Shown here in pieces: positions 7,210 to 12,882 of a stretch of DNA of 15,764 bases. The notes beneath the pieces were generated by a model. That model saw nothing but the letters and a program-made list of their open reading frames with translations, was not told where the DNA came from and searched no databases. A program made the position numbers and the translations under genes. How positions within the stretch are numbered: position 1 is the first letter of the stretch; every line of letters begins with the position of its first letter. The DNA is from Tannerella sp. (lineage in GTDB: Bacteria > Bacteroidota > Bacteroidia > Bacteroidales > Tannerellaceae), in the NCBI GenBank assembly GCA_031279875.1, contig JAITHS010000035.1, positions 1-15,764 of the forward strand. The letters are read 5' to 3'.

Positions 7210-7721
7210 CTAAATCAGTTTATTTTCTTTCCAAAATTTTAGTGCAATACCCGTTCGGTAATAAAATGTTTCGTCGCTCCATTCCAGTGCCTGCGAGCCG
7301 AATTTAAGCAAGCCGAAAACCGTAATCGTCTCAAACGAGTCCTCCGACGCTTCCATGCCGGTTTTCAAACTTGCCAAAAAAAACTTTTTTTTACCTCCAT
7401 TATTCTTTGTACCTGCAACATTGCGGCGATAAAATACTCCTCGTCGTCGCGCAATTCATTGTCGCCGCCCAGCCACAACTCCTCCATAAGGTATCTGCAA
7501 GCATCGTCCAGCCCGTTGCCGGCGGCAACGGACATCGAAAATTGCGACACTTCTTTTGCCGTAATCGGGCGCAAAACTGCATATTTGCCCTCCACCTGGA
7601 TGACAGGCAGCGGTCGTGGTGCAAACTGTTTTTCCCACTTCGGAAAATCAGGGAACAGGTTGCGAAGCGTTTCTCTTACGCTTTCTATTGTTTGCTCTTC
7701 TGTTTTGTCTATCTTTTTCAT
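7210..7721 (-). CDS. Tail assembly chaperone, long -1 frameshift product (GT type)
   Basis: Predicted 170-aa fusion read by ribosomes that slip back one base near the end of the short chaperone frame. The -1 frame is open from the slip site for 58 codons (after a slip on the A run: KFFLASLKTGMEASEDSFET, then I-T-V-F-G-L-L-K-F-G and onward) and stops with TAG at 7212-7210, touching the tape-measure ATG at 7209. Such G/GT pairs are conserved in long-tailed phages, including Mu gp41 and lambda G/GT; the extension recruits tube subunits while the common part coats the tape measure. The extension has no plausible start of its own apart from an internal ATG ten codons in, and no leader. A sequencing indel in the two 8-base homopolymers is the alternative, but the position is exactly that of known shifts. 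Confidence 0.72.
7365..7721 (-). CDS. Tail assembly chaperone, short product (G type)
   Basis: 118 aa read in the zero frame, starting MKKIDKTEEQTIE and ending at TGA 7367-7365. The phrase Y-A-V-L-R-P-I-T-A-K-E-V-S-Q-F (about 47-61), followed by an acidic helical region with E-L-W-L-G-G-D and R-D-D-E-E-Y-F-I-A-A, is the pattern of tail-assembly chaperones that lie between tube and tape-measure genes. It would bind the tape measure and hold it extended until the tube polymerises; it is not part of the virion in related phages. It starts 15 bases after the tube gene, with an A-rich leader (ATTAAAAA). The last eleven codons hold the slippery sites that give the long product. Confidence 0.78.
   Translation of the reverse strand: MKKIDKTEEQTIESVRETLRNLFPDFPKWEKQFAPRPLPVIQVEGKYAVLRPITAKEVSQFSMSVAAGNGLDDACRYLMEELWLGGDNELRDDEEYFIAAMLQVQRIMEVKKSFFWQV
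7377..7398 (-). promoter_or_regulatory. Programmed -1 frameshift signal with two slippery heptamers
   Basis: On the minus strand, in zero-frame codons, the site reads ATG GAG GTA AAA AAA AGT and then TTT TTT TGG. It contains the canonical heptamer A_AAA_AAA at 7392-7386 and, two bases on, T_TTT_TTT at 7383-7377; both allow full re-pairing after a -1 slip and lead into the same open frame. A GGAGG purine block at 7398-7394 ends 10 bases before the T heptamer, the spacing at which an internal Shine-Dalgarno stimulates dnaX frameshifting in Escherichia coli. Whether that block works in a Bacteroidota ribosome is doubtful. I saw no convincing downstream pseudoknot by eye. Confidence 0.72.
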
Positions 7722-7736
7722 TGCATTTTTAATGAA

Positions 7737-8177
7737 TTAAATCGTTTCCGATGACATATTCATCGCTAAAAAAGGCAACTGTATTTCGCGATTTTTGTCA
7801 TTCTGTTTCATCGCGTGAGGAACTTCCGAAAAACTCACTCCCGTAACGGTGATAAAAGTTTTGGGGTCGGTTTTCAGTTTCTGAAATTTCGCGGTGATAA
7901 CAATTGCTTCGTGAGGCACTTCCGTAATGTCCTCAAAGCCGGCGGCACGGGCGGCGCGGTTCATCGCATCCACCTCAAAACCAAGCACGCTTATATTGCC
8001 CGTGTAGGACTTGTTGCCCTCCTGAATATCAATCGGCTCATTGCCCGCACCGTACAGATGCTCTTTTTCTATCGCTTTTTTGAACTCAAAACCTCTCAAA
8101 CCTTTAATTTTCCGTCCAAGTATTTTCACCTCGAACTGCGCCCATGCACATTCGTTTGTTCTTATATTTACGTTCAT
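7737..8177 (-). CDS. Tail tube protein
   Basis: 146 aa, starting MNVNIRTNECAWAQFEVKIL. The features are those of Mu gpM / P2 FII-type tubes in Bacteroidota phages: an N-terminal strand (W-A-Q-F-E-V-K-I-L-G-R-K), the helix-turn region G-L-R-G-F-E-F-K-K-A-I-E-K-E-H-L-Y-G-A-G-N-E-P (about 27-49), then strands through S-Y-T-G-N-I-S-V-L-G-F-E and a terminal strand Q-L-P-F-L-A-M. It polymerises as hexameric rings around the tape measure under the sheath. Its start codon overlaps the sheath stop (ATGA), matching the strict sheath-tube-chaperone-tape order of contractile tails. Confidence 0.85.
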   Translation of the reverse strand: MNVNIRTNECAWAQFEVKILGRKIKGLRGFEFKKAIEKEHLYGAGNEPIDIQEGNKSYTGNISVLGFEVDAMNRAARAAGFEDITEVPHEAIVITAKFQKLKTDPKTFITVTGVSFSEVPHAMKQNDKNREIQLPFLAMNMSSETI

Positions 8178-9331
8178 TGCTGTTGAATATTAGCGGTTAA
8201 ACCAAGTGTTACGTTAATCCATGTCAGATAGCCCAGAGGCAAAATTTTCACCGAAACGCGCAAAGTCGAAGTCCCCACGATGTTCATGTTTTGAGCCGGT
8301 TCAATCAGAACTGCCGCATCGGATATTTGCCCCTCCATATTTGCCCGAATTGCCGACAGCAGTATATCTTCCAGATGCTTGGCATCCGTCGAATTTGGTG
8401 TGCCGTCCGGCTCGACGCGGATAAAATCCTCGATGTACGGAGTGTATGCAGCAGCCGCAATGCGCTGAGCCTTATCAATTACCCGTCCATGTACAAGTAT
8501 TCTGAAATCGCCGCTTTCACACATTTTGTCCACGCCGAAATAATACCCTGCAATACCGGGGCGATGGTGAAAGGTAATAAAACCCGCATCGTGCAAAATT
8601 TCAACGTCCAAACGCTCCTCAATCGGTTTCGTGCCGATATAGATTTGGCTTGCCGTCAAAGCTCCGTTCCGTCCGCTGCCAAGTTTTACATGCGCACCGT
8701 ATTTGCAGGCACGGGCAAGCGCCAGCGCAACGGCTGCCGAGCCGTCAGGCTCCGTGCCGCCGAGAACTACGCCCGCAAAACCGTTTTCCGCCGTCGAAGG
8801 CGAAAAGGTATTGTCCACACTTTCATTCGCCACCCTGCCTTCTATAAGAAGCCGCACGGGGCTGTTTTTGCCCTGCCAGACTTCGCAAATCGCCTTCGAC
8901 GCCAACACCGCCGAAGACACATCCGCATCAAGAAAACCGCCTCCGGCGTTGTAGCCTGCCGACGGCTTTCGGGCAATTGCCACCAGATTGATGTTTCCCC
9001 CGCCAACGGTTAGCAGTTTCGTCAATCCCAGCGGATTGGTAGCCGTTACAACCTCCGTCATAGTAGCCGTTTCCGCTGTCCCGAACACATAAAGGCGCTG
9101 GTTGCCTCCCATTTCGTCGTAGAACTGTTTTAACAGCCCGTGCATGAACGGCTCGGCGGTAGCGGTATAGCCTTTGCTCTCCGCATCCTGCAAGCCGAAT
9201 ATCTGTCGTACCTCTCCAATAAGGGAGGGCGTGGCAACGGTGGCGACTATCGCGCCCAAACCGTCGCCAACGGCAATCGCCCGTAGCAGATTGCCGTTTT
9301 CAACGTTTATTGTTACTCCCGGATACGCCAT
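8174..9331 (-). CDS. Tail sheath protein (DUF2586-type)
   Basis: 385 aa, starting MAYPGVTINVENGNL. The N-terminal A-Y-P-G-V-T-I, the D-G-L-G-A-I-V-A-T block, the long core, and the C-terminal V-S-V-K-I-L-P-L-G-Y-L-T-W-I-N-V-T-L-G-L strand agree with the DUF2586 family, the tail-sheath family of many Bacteroidota myoviruses. The last strand of sheath proteins donates to the neighbouring subunit and makes the contractile mesh; the final I-Q-Q-Q is exposed. It is shorter than Mu gpL, implying fewer decorative domains. Its ATG follows directly on the stop of the 113-aa gene, and its stop overlaps the tube start. This gene is the main evidence that the tail is contractile. Confidence 0.88.
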   Translation of the reverse strand: MAYPGVTINVENGNLLRAIAVGDGLGAIVATVATPSLIGEVRQIFGLQDAESKGYTATAEPFMHGLLKQFYDEMGGNQRLYVFGTAETATMTEVVTATNPLGLTKLLTVGGGNINLVAIARKPSAGYNAGGGFLDADVSSAVLASKAICEVWQGKNSPVRLLIEGRVANESVDNTFSPSTAENGFAGVVLGGTEPDGSAAVALALARACKYGAHVKLGSGRNGALTASQIYIGTKPIEERLDVEILHDAGFITFHHRPGIAGYYFGVDKMCESGDFRILVHGRVIDKAQRIAAAAYTPYIEDFIRVEPDGTPNSTDAKHLEDILLSAIRANMEGQISDAAVLIEPAQNMNIVGTSTLRVSVKILPLGYLTWINVTLGLTANIQQQ

Positions 9332-9673
9332 TTATTCGTCTTTTAAGGTTTCTTTAAATGCAGTCAGAGCCTTGACAAAAGTTTCCTTTTTTTCGTTTTC
9401 CACCTGCAAACCTAACTGATTGACGAGTTTTTTCATATCCTCGTATTTGATTGCGCCCACGTCGTCCGTAGCCCTCACAAACTTAACCGCGATTGAAAAA
9501 TCGTTGCCGTTTGCGTTTTCCAACGCCGCTTTGCGAGTGTACCTTGTCGTTTCGCCTTTGCCGAAACTTTCAGCCGCCCCGCGGGTGTGAAAGAATACGC
9601 CTCCGTTTTCAAAAACTTCTTCCGATGCCGGATAGCGTTCAAAATAATCTTTTAATTTTTCTTTTAAATCCAT
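9332..9673 (-). CDS. Hypothetical protein beside the sheath gene, HeH-like C-terminus
   Basis: 113 aa, no named family recognised. The first half (K-L-K-D-Y-F-E-R-Y-P, then G-G-V-F-F-H-T-R-G-A-A-E-S-F) has a short helix and a beta hairpin with an F-F-x-x-x-x-A-A pattern seen in small uncharacterised Bacteroidota phage proteins. The last 35 residues (Y-E-D-M-K-K-L-V-N-Q-L-G-L, then K-K-E-T-F-V-K-A-L) resemble a helix-extended-loop-helix (HeH/SAP-like) unit, which often ends phage head or tail completion proteins. It overlaps the lipoprotein gene by 10 bases and abuts the sheath start. A head-tail joining or tail terminator role fits its position upstream of the sheath (Mu gp37/gp38 slot), but this is inference. 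Confidence 0.6.
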   Translation of the reverse strand: MDLKEKLKDYFERYPASEEVFENGGVFFHTRGAAESFGKGETTRYTRKAALENANGNDFSIAVKFVRATDDVGAIKYEDMKKLVNQLGLQVENEKKETFVKALTAFKETLKDE

Positions 9674-10164
9674 TGTTTAATTTTTTTGTAAATCATTGCA
9701 ATAATTCCTGCTGCCGGCAAAATCAGCAGCCATGGCAGCGGGTTTGTTTTTTTTTTTGTTTCCTTTTCGGAAATCGCAATTTCCGTAATGCTTGCATCCT
9801 GAGTTTCGCGTGAAACGACGCTGTCGGTAACTGAATTAATACTGACTGTAGCGCCCGACGCCGAATTTTCCAATACAGCTGTTTTTACGGTTTTAGAGAC
9901 CGTTTTTACAGGGTATTGCCTCCCGATGCTGTCGGGTGCAGACCATTCCGTTTCAATTACGGTTTCATCTATATCCGCCTTGTATTCTTTATGCTCCGTC
10001 AATTGTACCGAATCGCTACGAATGCTCGATACCGCAACGGTTTCCGCAACTTTAACATCTTTTTTTTCCGAAATTTCGCTTTTAAGCTCCGTCGATTTGC
10101 TTACCGATCGGCAGCCGGACAGACAGAGCAAAAGCAAACTAAGTATCAGTATTATGCCTTTCAT
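9664..10164 (-). CDS. Putative unimolecular spanin (lipoprotein with C-terminal membrane segment)
   Basis: 166 aa. The N-terminus (MKGIILILSLLLLCLSGC) is a lipoprotein signal with lipobox L-S-G-C and acylated Cys at residue 18. Residues 19-140 are polar, Ser/Thr/Val/Glu-rich and predicted mainly beta or extended, and 143-159 (P-L-P-W-L-L-I-L-P-A-A-G-I-I-A-M-I) is a membrane segment followed by K-K-I-K. A lipid anchor at one end and a membrane helix at the other is the architecture of u-spanins such as phage T1 gp11, which bridge outer and inner membranes and fuse them at the last step of lysis. It overlaps the holin-like gene by 26 bases and follows the endolysin in one cassette. Residue +2 after the Cys is Arg, with no acidic surface-export signal, so an inner-leaflet outer-membrane location is likely. 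Confidence 0.68.
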   Translation of the reverse strand: MKGIILILSLLLLCLSGCRSVSKSTELKSEISEKKDVKVAETVAVSSIRSDSVQLTEHKEYKADIDETVIETEWSAPDSIGRQYPVKTVSKTVKTAVLENSASGATVSINSVTDSVVSRETQDASITEIAISEKETKKKTNPLPWLLILPAAGIIAMIYKKIKQWI

Positions 10165-10360
10165 CCTTGTTTCTAATTTTTAATCTGTAACTGTAATCCA
10201 CGCCCATAATCGTTCCCGCAAACGTGCATATTTCACCAAAAGCAATCAGCACGCTATGGTCGATTTCGCCGGGCGGAGGCGCAAAAAATCCAAGAAAAAG
10301 CAGCGTCAAACCCGCCAGAACAAGCATTACTGCTATTATCAACTGTATGGTCATCTTCAT
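10139..10360 (-). CDS. Holin-like small membrane protein
   Basis: 73 aa with two membrane segments: about residues 5-26 (I-Q-L-I-I-A-V-M-L-V-L-A-G-L-T-L-L-F-L-G-F-F) and about 37-54 (V-L-I-A-F-G-E-I-C-T-F-A-G-T-I-M-G-V), joined by a short A-P-P-P-G-E-I-D-H loop, with a charged cytoplasmic tail (K-I-R-N-K-D-E-R). The pattern F-x-P-P-G-x-I-D-x-S-V-L-x-A-F-G-E recurs in small Bacteroidota prophage proteins beside amidases. It sits between endolysin (ATGA overlap) and spanin candidate, so release of the signal-less endolysin is the likely task. Class II holins have two segments and about this length. It begins Met-Lys-Met, giving two possible starts. Confidence 0.68.
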   Translation of the reverse strand: MKMTIQLIIAVMLVLAGLTLLFLGFFAPPPGEIDHSVLIAFGEICTFAGTIMGVDYSYRLKIRNKDERHNTDT

Positions 10361-10833
10361 TTTTTGTAAATGTTTTTTTCCGGTATTTCAATCTCCCTTA
10401 GCCATTCTGCCACGTCGAACGAGGGGCAAGCTTTGGCAGCAAACTGATTATGTCCTGCAATCAGCACATCCGGATGTTTGTGTACGAAATCGCGCACAAA
10501 CTCCGCCATCGCCACACGCTGTTTTTCCGTGCGCGTGTCCTCCGGATGTCCCTGAATATCCGTGCCGCCTGCATATACGATATGCTGGCTTTCTCCGTTC
10601 ATCCCTGTTGCTCCGTTGGTAATCTCGTTTGCCTGAACCCAGTTATCGCCGTTGTCGCCGACAAGCACAACCGAGTTACCATCAAGCGTGAACAGGCGCG
10701 AATAGCCCACCTGTCGCCAGCCGCGTCCCGCCGGAGGGGGCGAAAGATGCCAGCAACGAATATCGTCAGCCGTAACTTCGCGCCCCGCGGGAGTTGCAGT
10801 GCAGTGAATTATCAAATATACAAGCCTTTTCAT
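10357..10833 (-). CDS. Endolysin: N-acetylmuramoyl-L-alanine amidase (Amidase_2 family)
   Basis: 158 aa, resembling T7 lysozyme and other zinc amidases that cut the bond between MurNAc and the stem peptide of peptidoglycan. Zinc ligands are visible: H10 in L-I-I-H-C-T-A-T, H128 in I-A-G-H-N-Q-F and C136 in A-K-A-C-P-S-F-D; Y44 in V-G-Y-S and K134 match the catalytic Tyr and Lys of T7 lysozyme. The family phrase G-W-R-Q-V-G-Y and the N-x-x-S-x-x-I-x-Y-A-G-G region are also present. There is no signal peptide or membrane anchor, so export depends on the holin. It starts 3 bases after the capsid gene stop and overlaps the holin start by ATGA. Confidence 0.93.
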   Translation of the reverse strand: MKRLVYLIIHCTATPAGREVTADDIRCWHLSPPPAGRGWRQVGYSRLFTLDGNSVVLVGDNGDNWVQANEITNGATGMNGESQHIVYAGGTDIQGHPEDTRTEKQRVAMAEFVRDFVHKHPDVLIAGHNQFAAKACPSFDVAEWLREIEIPEKNIYKK

Positions 10834-10836
10834 AAT

Positions 10837-11808
10837 TTATGCCTGAACAACAGGAATTAAACCTTCCCAATCTTTGCGCCGACAGCGTCCGCCGATTTTC
10901 ACCAGCATAGAGAAGATGTCTCCATAATACAGAGGATCTTTCAAAGTCTCGAAATTCACAATATCGCCCTGAGCCGTTGCTACACAATCTTTTTGCCAGC
11001 ACAGAGCCGCCAGATTGTCCGTTGCCCCAAGCGCCTGTCCGGGCAGCACGGCGGCGTCGGCGGCGGTGAACGCCAGCACGCTCGAACGTTCCATAATGTC
11101 GAAGCCGCACAGCCTGCCCACAACGCCGTTTTTCAAATCCGCAGTCTGCTGAAAAGCCGCCATCTGGTTCGACGACAGGCTGTCAATCAACTGCTGATAC
11201 ATGTAACTTTCGACAAGGCAATAGCGCGACGTCTTTGCAACATTCTGCTTGTTCATCATCGCTTCTGCGCGAGCAAGGTCGAGGTAAGTAAACGCCTTAC
11301 GCTGTCCCGTTTGTCCGTCGCTGGCATTCACTGGCGTGTTTGCCCCGGTAGTGCGGATAAAATTTGCAACGGGCAAAACGTCAGGCACGTATGCCGTGCC
11401 GTTCCATTTCAGTCCGTTCATCCAGTTGTACATGATATTGTCGCCGATGCCTTCTATCAACGTGGCAACGTGGTCGTTCAACACACTGTCGGTTTTGTTG
11501 TAGTTGATTTCCGCGCCTTCCTGCCAGGTTATGTGCGTCGGGTTCGTCGTGTAAACGTCCAGAGCATACGTAATATTCGTATCTCCACGCTGCATGGCGA
11601 CGGCGGGAAAAGTTTTGCGGTTTTTCACCACATCGGGGCTGTTGCCCGCCTGCGGGATGTGTACCACGCTGCCCGACAGCACATACTGGTTTTCGCTTGT
11701 CGCGAGATGAACGTGTGGATTGGTTTTGCGCAATTTTTCAATAATATACGCCGCAAATATCTCCACGGGAATATTTGAAATTGCATTTGTAATTCCGGGT
11801 GTTGCCAT
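10837..11808 (-). CDS. Major capsid protein
   Basis: 323 aa. The N-terminus (MATPGITNAISNIPVEIFAA) with A-Y-I-I-E-K-L-R-K-T-N-P is the start typical of capsid proteins of Bacteroidota Mu-like phages; V-V-H-I-P-Q-A-G, Y-A-L-D-V-Y-T-T-N-P-T-H-I and the C-terminal K-D-P-L-Y-Y-G-D-I-F-S-M-L-V-K-I-G-G-R-C-R-R follow the strand-helix layout of an HK97-fold coat. Length is close to Mu gpT (about 305). There is no long N-terminal delta domain, in keeping with a separate scaffold made by the upstream gene. Its ATG overlaps the protease stop (TGATG), so the two are translationally coupled. Being followed directly by lysis genes rather than head-completion genes is notable. Confidence 0.88.
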   Translation of the reverse strand: MATPGITNAISNIPVEIFAAYIIEKLRKTNPHVHLATSENQYVLSGSVVHIPQAGNSPDVVKNRKTFPAVAMQRGDTNITYALDVYTTNPTHITWQEGAEINYNKTDSVLNDHVATLIEGIGDNIMYNWMNGLKWNGTAYVPDVLPVANFIRTTGANTPVNASDGQTGQRKAFTYLDLARAEAMMNKQNVAKTSRYCLVESYMYQQLIDSLSSNQMAAFQQTADLKNGVVGRLCGFDIMERSSVLAFTAADAAVLPGQALGATDNLAALCWQKDCVATAQGDIVNFETLKDPLYYGDIFSMLVKIGGRCRRKDWEGLIPVVQA

Positions 11809-12266
11809 CAGATTTCTCCTTTCATTATTTGATTAAAGTATTCGGGACATTCGGATTTCAGAGGCTCAAGCAGTCCCGCCACATAGAGATCCTCTCTGGT
11901 TTTTCCGCGATATTTTTCAGGTACTCCCGACAGGTCGGCAGCCTTGCCTGTTACGCGGTTCTGCGCCGGCAGTGTGTCCACCAGCGATTTCAGACCTTCC
12001 GGATTGCCGGCGTAGTCCTTTTCGAGTTTTGCGGCAAGTTCTACCGTCAGTTTGCCGTCCTTTTTGCCCGCTGCAATTATCGCTGCAAGGGCTTCGCTGT
12101 TCTGCGATGCTTTCAGTTCCTTTAACTCTTTTTCAAGAGCATCCGTGCGGTTTGCGCGGGCAAGCAAATCGGCAAAAGCCGTATCCGCCTGCCCCTGTGT
12201 CGCTCCGTCGGCAAGCGAAAGTCCCGAAAGCATGGCAACAGTCAATTGAGGTTTGATGTTACTCAT
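11808..12266 (-). CDS. Nested scaffold protein from an internal in-frame start (Mu Z-like), predicted
   Basis: An in-frame ATG at 12266 (Met179 of the fusion) begins MSNIKPQLTVAML and would give a 152-aa scaffold with the same C-terminus as the protease fusion. The 26 bases before it are almost pure A/T and purine-rich (TACAATTAAATATAATAGAA, then AAAACG), like the leaders of other genes here and unlike the GC-rich coding sequence around it. The Met lies exactly between protease and scaffold domains. Mu makes gpZ in this way, nested in frame within gene I. The scaffold is needed in many copies and the protease in few, so a second start makes sense. No transcript or protein data are in hand, so this stays a prediction. 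Confidence 0.6.
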   Translation of the reverse strand: MSNIKPQLTVAMLSGLSLADGATQGQADTAFADLLARANRTDALEKELKELKASQNSEALAAIIAAGKKDGKLTVELAAKLEKDYAGNPEGLKSLVDTLPAQNRVTGKAADLSGVPEKYRGKTREDLYVAGLLEPLKSECPEYFNQIMKGEI

Positions 12267-12800
12267 CGTTTTTTCTATTATATTTAATTGTAAATTTCCG
12301 CTTAAATCGTAAAGCAGATTATCGTTTTCGTCATACAGTTTCGACAGTCCGCCAACGATGTTAATTTTCCTTGTCGGAGCCGAACAGTCCCGCGCTATTG
12401 CGTTGTAATTGCCCGGTATGTCCACTATGCTGATCTCCCGCGGATACCATTTCGTTACCGTAAAGCCCGTCTGTCCGTCGAGTTTAAGTGTTTCATCCTC
12501 GCTCACTTCAAGAGCTACAATGCTCCCCACGCTGGCGGCAACGTAAAAACCCGCTTCTATTTCATCCGCCAGCGTCGGAAAAAGATTTGTGTTTACCGAC
12601 GGCGTAGCATACAGTTTGTCGCCTTCCGTCTTAAAATCCTGCCAGCGTACCGCTATCCCTTTGTCTCTGTTGTGCATAAAGAAACCTACCGGAGGGGTAA
12701 ACCTGTCCATTTGCAGCCCTTCTGTCAGCAGCCTGTATCCGTAGCAGTTTACCGTGCTGTCGGTCAGGCAAAATTCCTTATTTATCCTCTTAAACGCCAT
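11808..12800 (-). CDS. Prohead protease-scaffold fusion (Mu gpI-like)
   Basis: 330 aa. Residues 1-135 form a phage prohead protease domain of the assemblin-like fold: candidate catalytic His43 in F-M-H-N-R-D, a serine motif A-A-S-V-G-S (88-93, candidate S90) and the conserved E-I-S-I-V-D-I-P-G-N-Y (122-132). I cannot assign the nucleophile with certainty. Residues 150-178 are a linker; residues 179-330 are Ala/Lys/Glu/Leu-rich and helical (A-N-R-T-D-A-L-E-K-E-L-K-E-L-K-A), as expected of a scaffold, and end in a capsid-interacting tail (C-P-E-Y-F-N-Q-I-M-K-G-E-I). The product would scaffold and then cleave the prohead. It is the first gene of the leftward operon, with its ATG 16 bases from the predicted transcription start. 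Confidence 0.85.
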   Translation of the reverse strand: MAFKRINKEFCLTDSTVNCYGYRLLTEGLQMDRFTPPVGFFMHNRDKGIAVRWQDFKTEGDKLYATPSVNTNLFPTLADEIEAGFYVAASVGSIVALEVSEDETLKLDGQTGFTVTKWYPREISIVDIPGNYNAIARDCSAPTRKINIVGGLSKLYDENDNLLYDLSGNLQLNIIEKTMSNIKPQLTVAMLSGLSLADGATQGQADTAFADLLARANRTDALEKELKELKASQNSEALAAIIAAGKKDGKLTVELAAKLEKDYAGNPEGLKSLVDTLPAQNRVTGKAADLSGVPEKYRGKTREDLYVAGLLEPLKSECPEYFNQIMKGEI

Positions 12801-12820
12801 TTTGTCCGTTTTTTTCAGAG

Positions 12821-12840
12821 CGCAAAATTCATACTTTGCG
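12821..12840. repeat. Short inverted repeat over the leftward -7 box
   Basis: CGCAAA at 12821-12826 and TTTGCG at 12835-12840 are perfect inverted 6-base arms with an 8-base gap. The left arm overlaps the -7 element of the leftward promoter, so it could be an operator, but arms this short may arise by chance in TTTG-rich promoter DNA. Confidence 0.35.
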
Positions 12841-12854
12841 TAAAACCGTGCAAA
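12823..12854 (-). promoter_or_regulatory. Predicted promoter of the leftward capsid-tail operon
   Basis: On the minus strand, TTTG (12854-12851) is followed after 20 bases by GAATTTTG (12830-12823), which matches the Bacteroidota -7 consensus TAnnTTTG at all fixed positions but the first. The predicted transcription start is near 12816, giving a leader of about 16 bases before the ATG at 12800. It would drive everything from the protease to the fibres. Confidence 0.55.
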
Positions 12855-12882
12855 AAAGACTGCTATTACTGCAGTCTTTTTT
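12852..12882. terminator. Perfect 12-bp inverted repeat between divergent promoters: bidirectional terminator or operator
   Basis: AAAAAAGACTGC (12852-12863) pairs perfectly with GCAGTCTTTTTT (12871-12882) around a 7-base loop, TATTACT. The stem is followed by a T run to 12886 on the plus strand and has six T on the minus strand, the look of a bidirectional intrinsic terminator. However, it lies between two divergent promoters rather than after convergent genes, and its ends touch both predicted -33 elements. It may therefore be an insulating terminator against antisense transcription, or a dyad site for a late-gene regulator. The sequence alone cannot decide. Confidence 0.55.

Noticed and set aside
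7365..7392. Chaperone gene broken by a true frameshift mutation (pseudogene)
   Set aside because: The shift is at the exact place and direction of known programmed shifts, with canonical slippery heptamers, and the extension stop abuts the next start. A sequencing indel remains possible but is less likely.
8291..9013. 240-codon open frame on the plus strand antisense to the sheath gene
   Set aside because: It lies wholly within a confidently assigned sheath gene. Its product is rich in Arg, Cys and His, as expected of an antisense shadow, and it has no start context.
10993..11778. 261-codon plus-strand open frame antisense to the major capsid gene
   Set aside because: Fully contained in the capsid gene, with composition typical of an opposite-strand shadow and no family resemblance.
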